Shown here: positions 5,793 to 6,650 of the stretch, piece after piece | Numbering within the stretch: position 1 is the first letter of the stretch | How the letters are laid out: every line of letters begins with the position of its first letter | Source of the DNA: an uncultured Alphaproteobacteria bacterium | Lineage (GTDB): Bacteria > Pseudomonadota > Alphaproteobacteria > Bin95 | Direction of reading: 5' to 3' | Assembly (NCBI GenBank): GCA_913060845.1 | Contig: CAJXVF010000131.1 | Location: forward strand, 1-6,650 | DNA length: 6,650 nt | Notes under the pieces: model-generated | Databases searched by the model: none | The model's input: only the letters and a program-made list of their open reading frames with translations | Told to the model about the DNA's origin: nothing | Program-made: the position numbers and the translations under genes

Positions 5793-6443
5793 ATGCCGAG
5801 ACCTATGCCGAAAGCCGATGTCGTAGCGTTTTATGACCGGCTGCGCACGATTGACCCAGAGCCCAAGGGGGAACTGGATTATGTCAATCCGTACACGCTT
5901 CTGGTGGCGGTGGCTTTGTCTGCGCAATCAACCGATGTCGGCGTGAACAAAGCGACCAAGAATTTATTCACGACGGTCGATCATCCATCGAAAATGCTGG
6001 CGCTGGGTGAGGATGGCCTGAAGCAACACATCAAAACCATCGGGCTATATAATACCAAGGCCAAGAACGTCATCGCGCTCAGCCAGATGCTGATGGATGA
6101 GCACGGCGGCGAAGTGCCAGACGACCAAGCGGCGCTGGAACGCTTGCCGGGCGTTGGCCGAAAGACCGCCAATGTCGTCCGCAACATCGCCTTTGGCGCT
6201 CCGACAATGGCGGTAGACACGCATATTTTCAGGATCGGCAACCGCACAGGACTAGCGCCGGGCAAAACCGTTCTGGCAGTCGAAAAAGGCCTGCTAAAGC
6301 GCACTCCGATGGAATTCATGAACCACGCCCATCACTGGCTCATCTTGCACGGCCGCTATATCTGCAAAGCGCGAAAGCCCGAATGCTGGCGATGCCCGGT
6401 GGCAGACCTATGCCGCCACACGGACAAGGTGTCTACGCCTTAA
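5793..6443 (+). CDS. nth: endonuclease III
   Basis: This 216-residue DNA glycosylase/AP lyase removes oxidised pyrimidines in base-excision repair. LLVAVALSAQSTD (36-48) begins the helical core. LPGVGRKTANVV (118-129) is the helix-hairpin-helix with the nucleophile Lys124, and VDTHIFRIGNR (141-151) holds the catalytic Asp142. CKARKPECWRCPVADLC (191-207) supplies the four cluster cysteines at 191, 198, 201 and 207 in C-x6-C-x2-C-x5-C spacing. All these residues lie four positions later than in the E. coli protein, and total length (216 versus 211) is normal, so the gene is intact. The ATG at 5793 has GGAA about 8 bases upstream; ATG 5805 (residue 5) is an alternative. It is divergent from the DUF2244 gene. 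Confidence in function is very high. Confidence 0.98.
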   Translation: MPRPMPKADVVAFYDRLRTIDPEPKGELDYVNPYTLLVAVALSAQSTDVGVNKATKNLFTTVDHPSKMLALGEDGLKQHIKTIGLYNTKAKNVIALSQMLMDEHGGEVPDDQAALERLPGVGRKTANVVRNIAFGAPTMAVDTHIFRIGNRTGLAPGKTVLAVEKGLLKRTPMEFMNHAHHWLILHGRYICKARKPECWRCPVADLCRHTDKVSTP

Positions 6444-6468
6444 CATAACCGTAGCCTGAGGGGCATCG

Positions 6469-6612
6469 ATGGTGGTTTATGGAAACAATCGCCTAACGCA
6501 TCGAACCAAAATGGCAGGATCGTTGGTTCTGAATTTCTTCTACTGCATTATTTTCATGGCGTTCATGATTCCAGACGCAGCATTTGGTCAAGATATTAGA
6601 GCATCGTCCTAA
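6469..6612 (+). CDS. short ORF with signal-peptide-like N-terminus, possibly truncated
   Basis: A 47-codon ORF starts at ATG 6469 with GAGGGG (6458-6463) five bases upstream, one of the better ribosome binding sites in the window. The product has a polar basic start (NNRLTHRTK), a hydrophobic stretch of about 18 residues (LVLNFFYCIIFMAFMI) and then DAAFG-QD. The last fits a signal peptidase I site, with Ala at -3 and Gly at -1. Only about seven residues follow before the TAA, so the exported part is almost absent. Either it is a small membrane or exported peptide, or the 5' end of a secreted-protein gene interrupted by the repeat-like sequence beginning near 6598. It lies 25 bases after nth in clearly AT-richer sequence. 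I recognise no homologue. Confidence 0.4.
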   Translation: MVVYGNNRLTHRTKMAGSLVLNFFYCIIFMAFMIPDAAFGQDIRASS

Positions 6613-6650
6613 AAATCTGAATCGGCGTGGATTCCCATATTAATGGAATT
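6598..6650. repeat. possible edge of a dispersed repeat at the contig end
   Basis: AGAGCATCGTCC (6598-6609), followed by an A-rich stretch and GAATCGG (6619-6625), resembles from memory the ends of dispersed palindromic repeats common in alphaproteobacterial intergenic DNA. An imperfect hairpin, ATTCCCAT (6631-6638) with ATGGAAT (6643-6649), closes the window. If the contig truly ends here, a multicopy repeat would explain the assembly break. No second copy lies in the window, so this rests on resemblance only. Confidence 0.3.

Overview
The window is one end of a draft-assembly contig from an alphaproteobacterium of about 55-60% GC. The first 48 bases are Illumina Nextera adapter, not genome; biological sequence starts at 49. 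The assignment to Alphaproteobacteria rests on protein style (DUF2244 beside nth, the TIGR03032 and putative 2OG-Fe(II) oxygenase families, an SLT transglycosylase of the kind seen in this class) and on codon and base use. No genus can be named. There is no rRNA, tRNA, CRISPR array, transposase or complete mobile element, and no gene-free stretch longer than 300 bases.

Left part (49-3821). A 2OG-Fe(II) oxygenase gene on the minus strand is cut off by the contig end (49-493). It is divergent from a TIGR03032 family gene (599-1699). A lytic transglycosylase gene without a visible signal peptide (1795-2694) and a sulfotransferase gene (GTG start at 2829, ends 3821) follow on the plus strand. The oxygenase, TIGR03032 protein and sulfotransferase together suggest a locus for covalent tailoring of a peptide, glycan or surface molecule. 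That link is inferred from gene families and proximity; no substrate can be read from the sequence.

Middle part (3824-5763). Three minus-strand genes form a tight predicted operon, transcribed DUF2244 membrane protein, then RraA-family aldolase-like protein, then SDR oxidoreductase. The gaps are 3 bp and a 4-bp ATGA overlap. The RraA and SDR pair probably carries out consecutive or related steps on a small keto or hydroxy acid. The operon converges on the sulfotransferase gene with only 2 bp between the stop codons.

Right part (5793-6650). nth (endonuclease III) has all catalytic and iron-sulfur residues and is divergent from the DUF2244 gene across 29 bp. It is followed by an AT-rich tail (about 41% GC over 6481-6650). 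The tail holds a 47-codon ORF with a good ribosome binding site and a signal-peptide-like sequence, running into what looks like the edge of a dispersed repeat.

Most of the window is ordinary. The points most worth checking are the adapter at the left end, the truncated oxygenase gene, the possible tailoring cluster, and the short secreted-type ORF abutting repeat-like sequence at the right end. I see no clear undescribed system.
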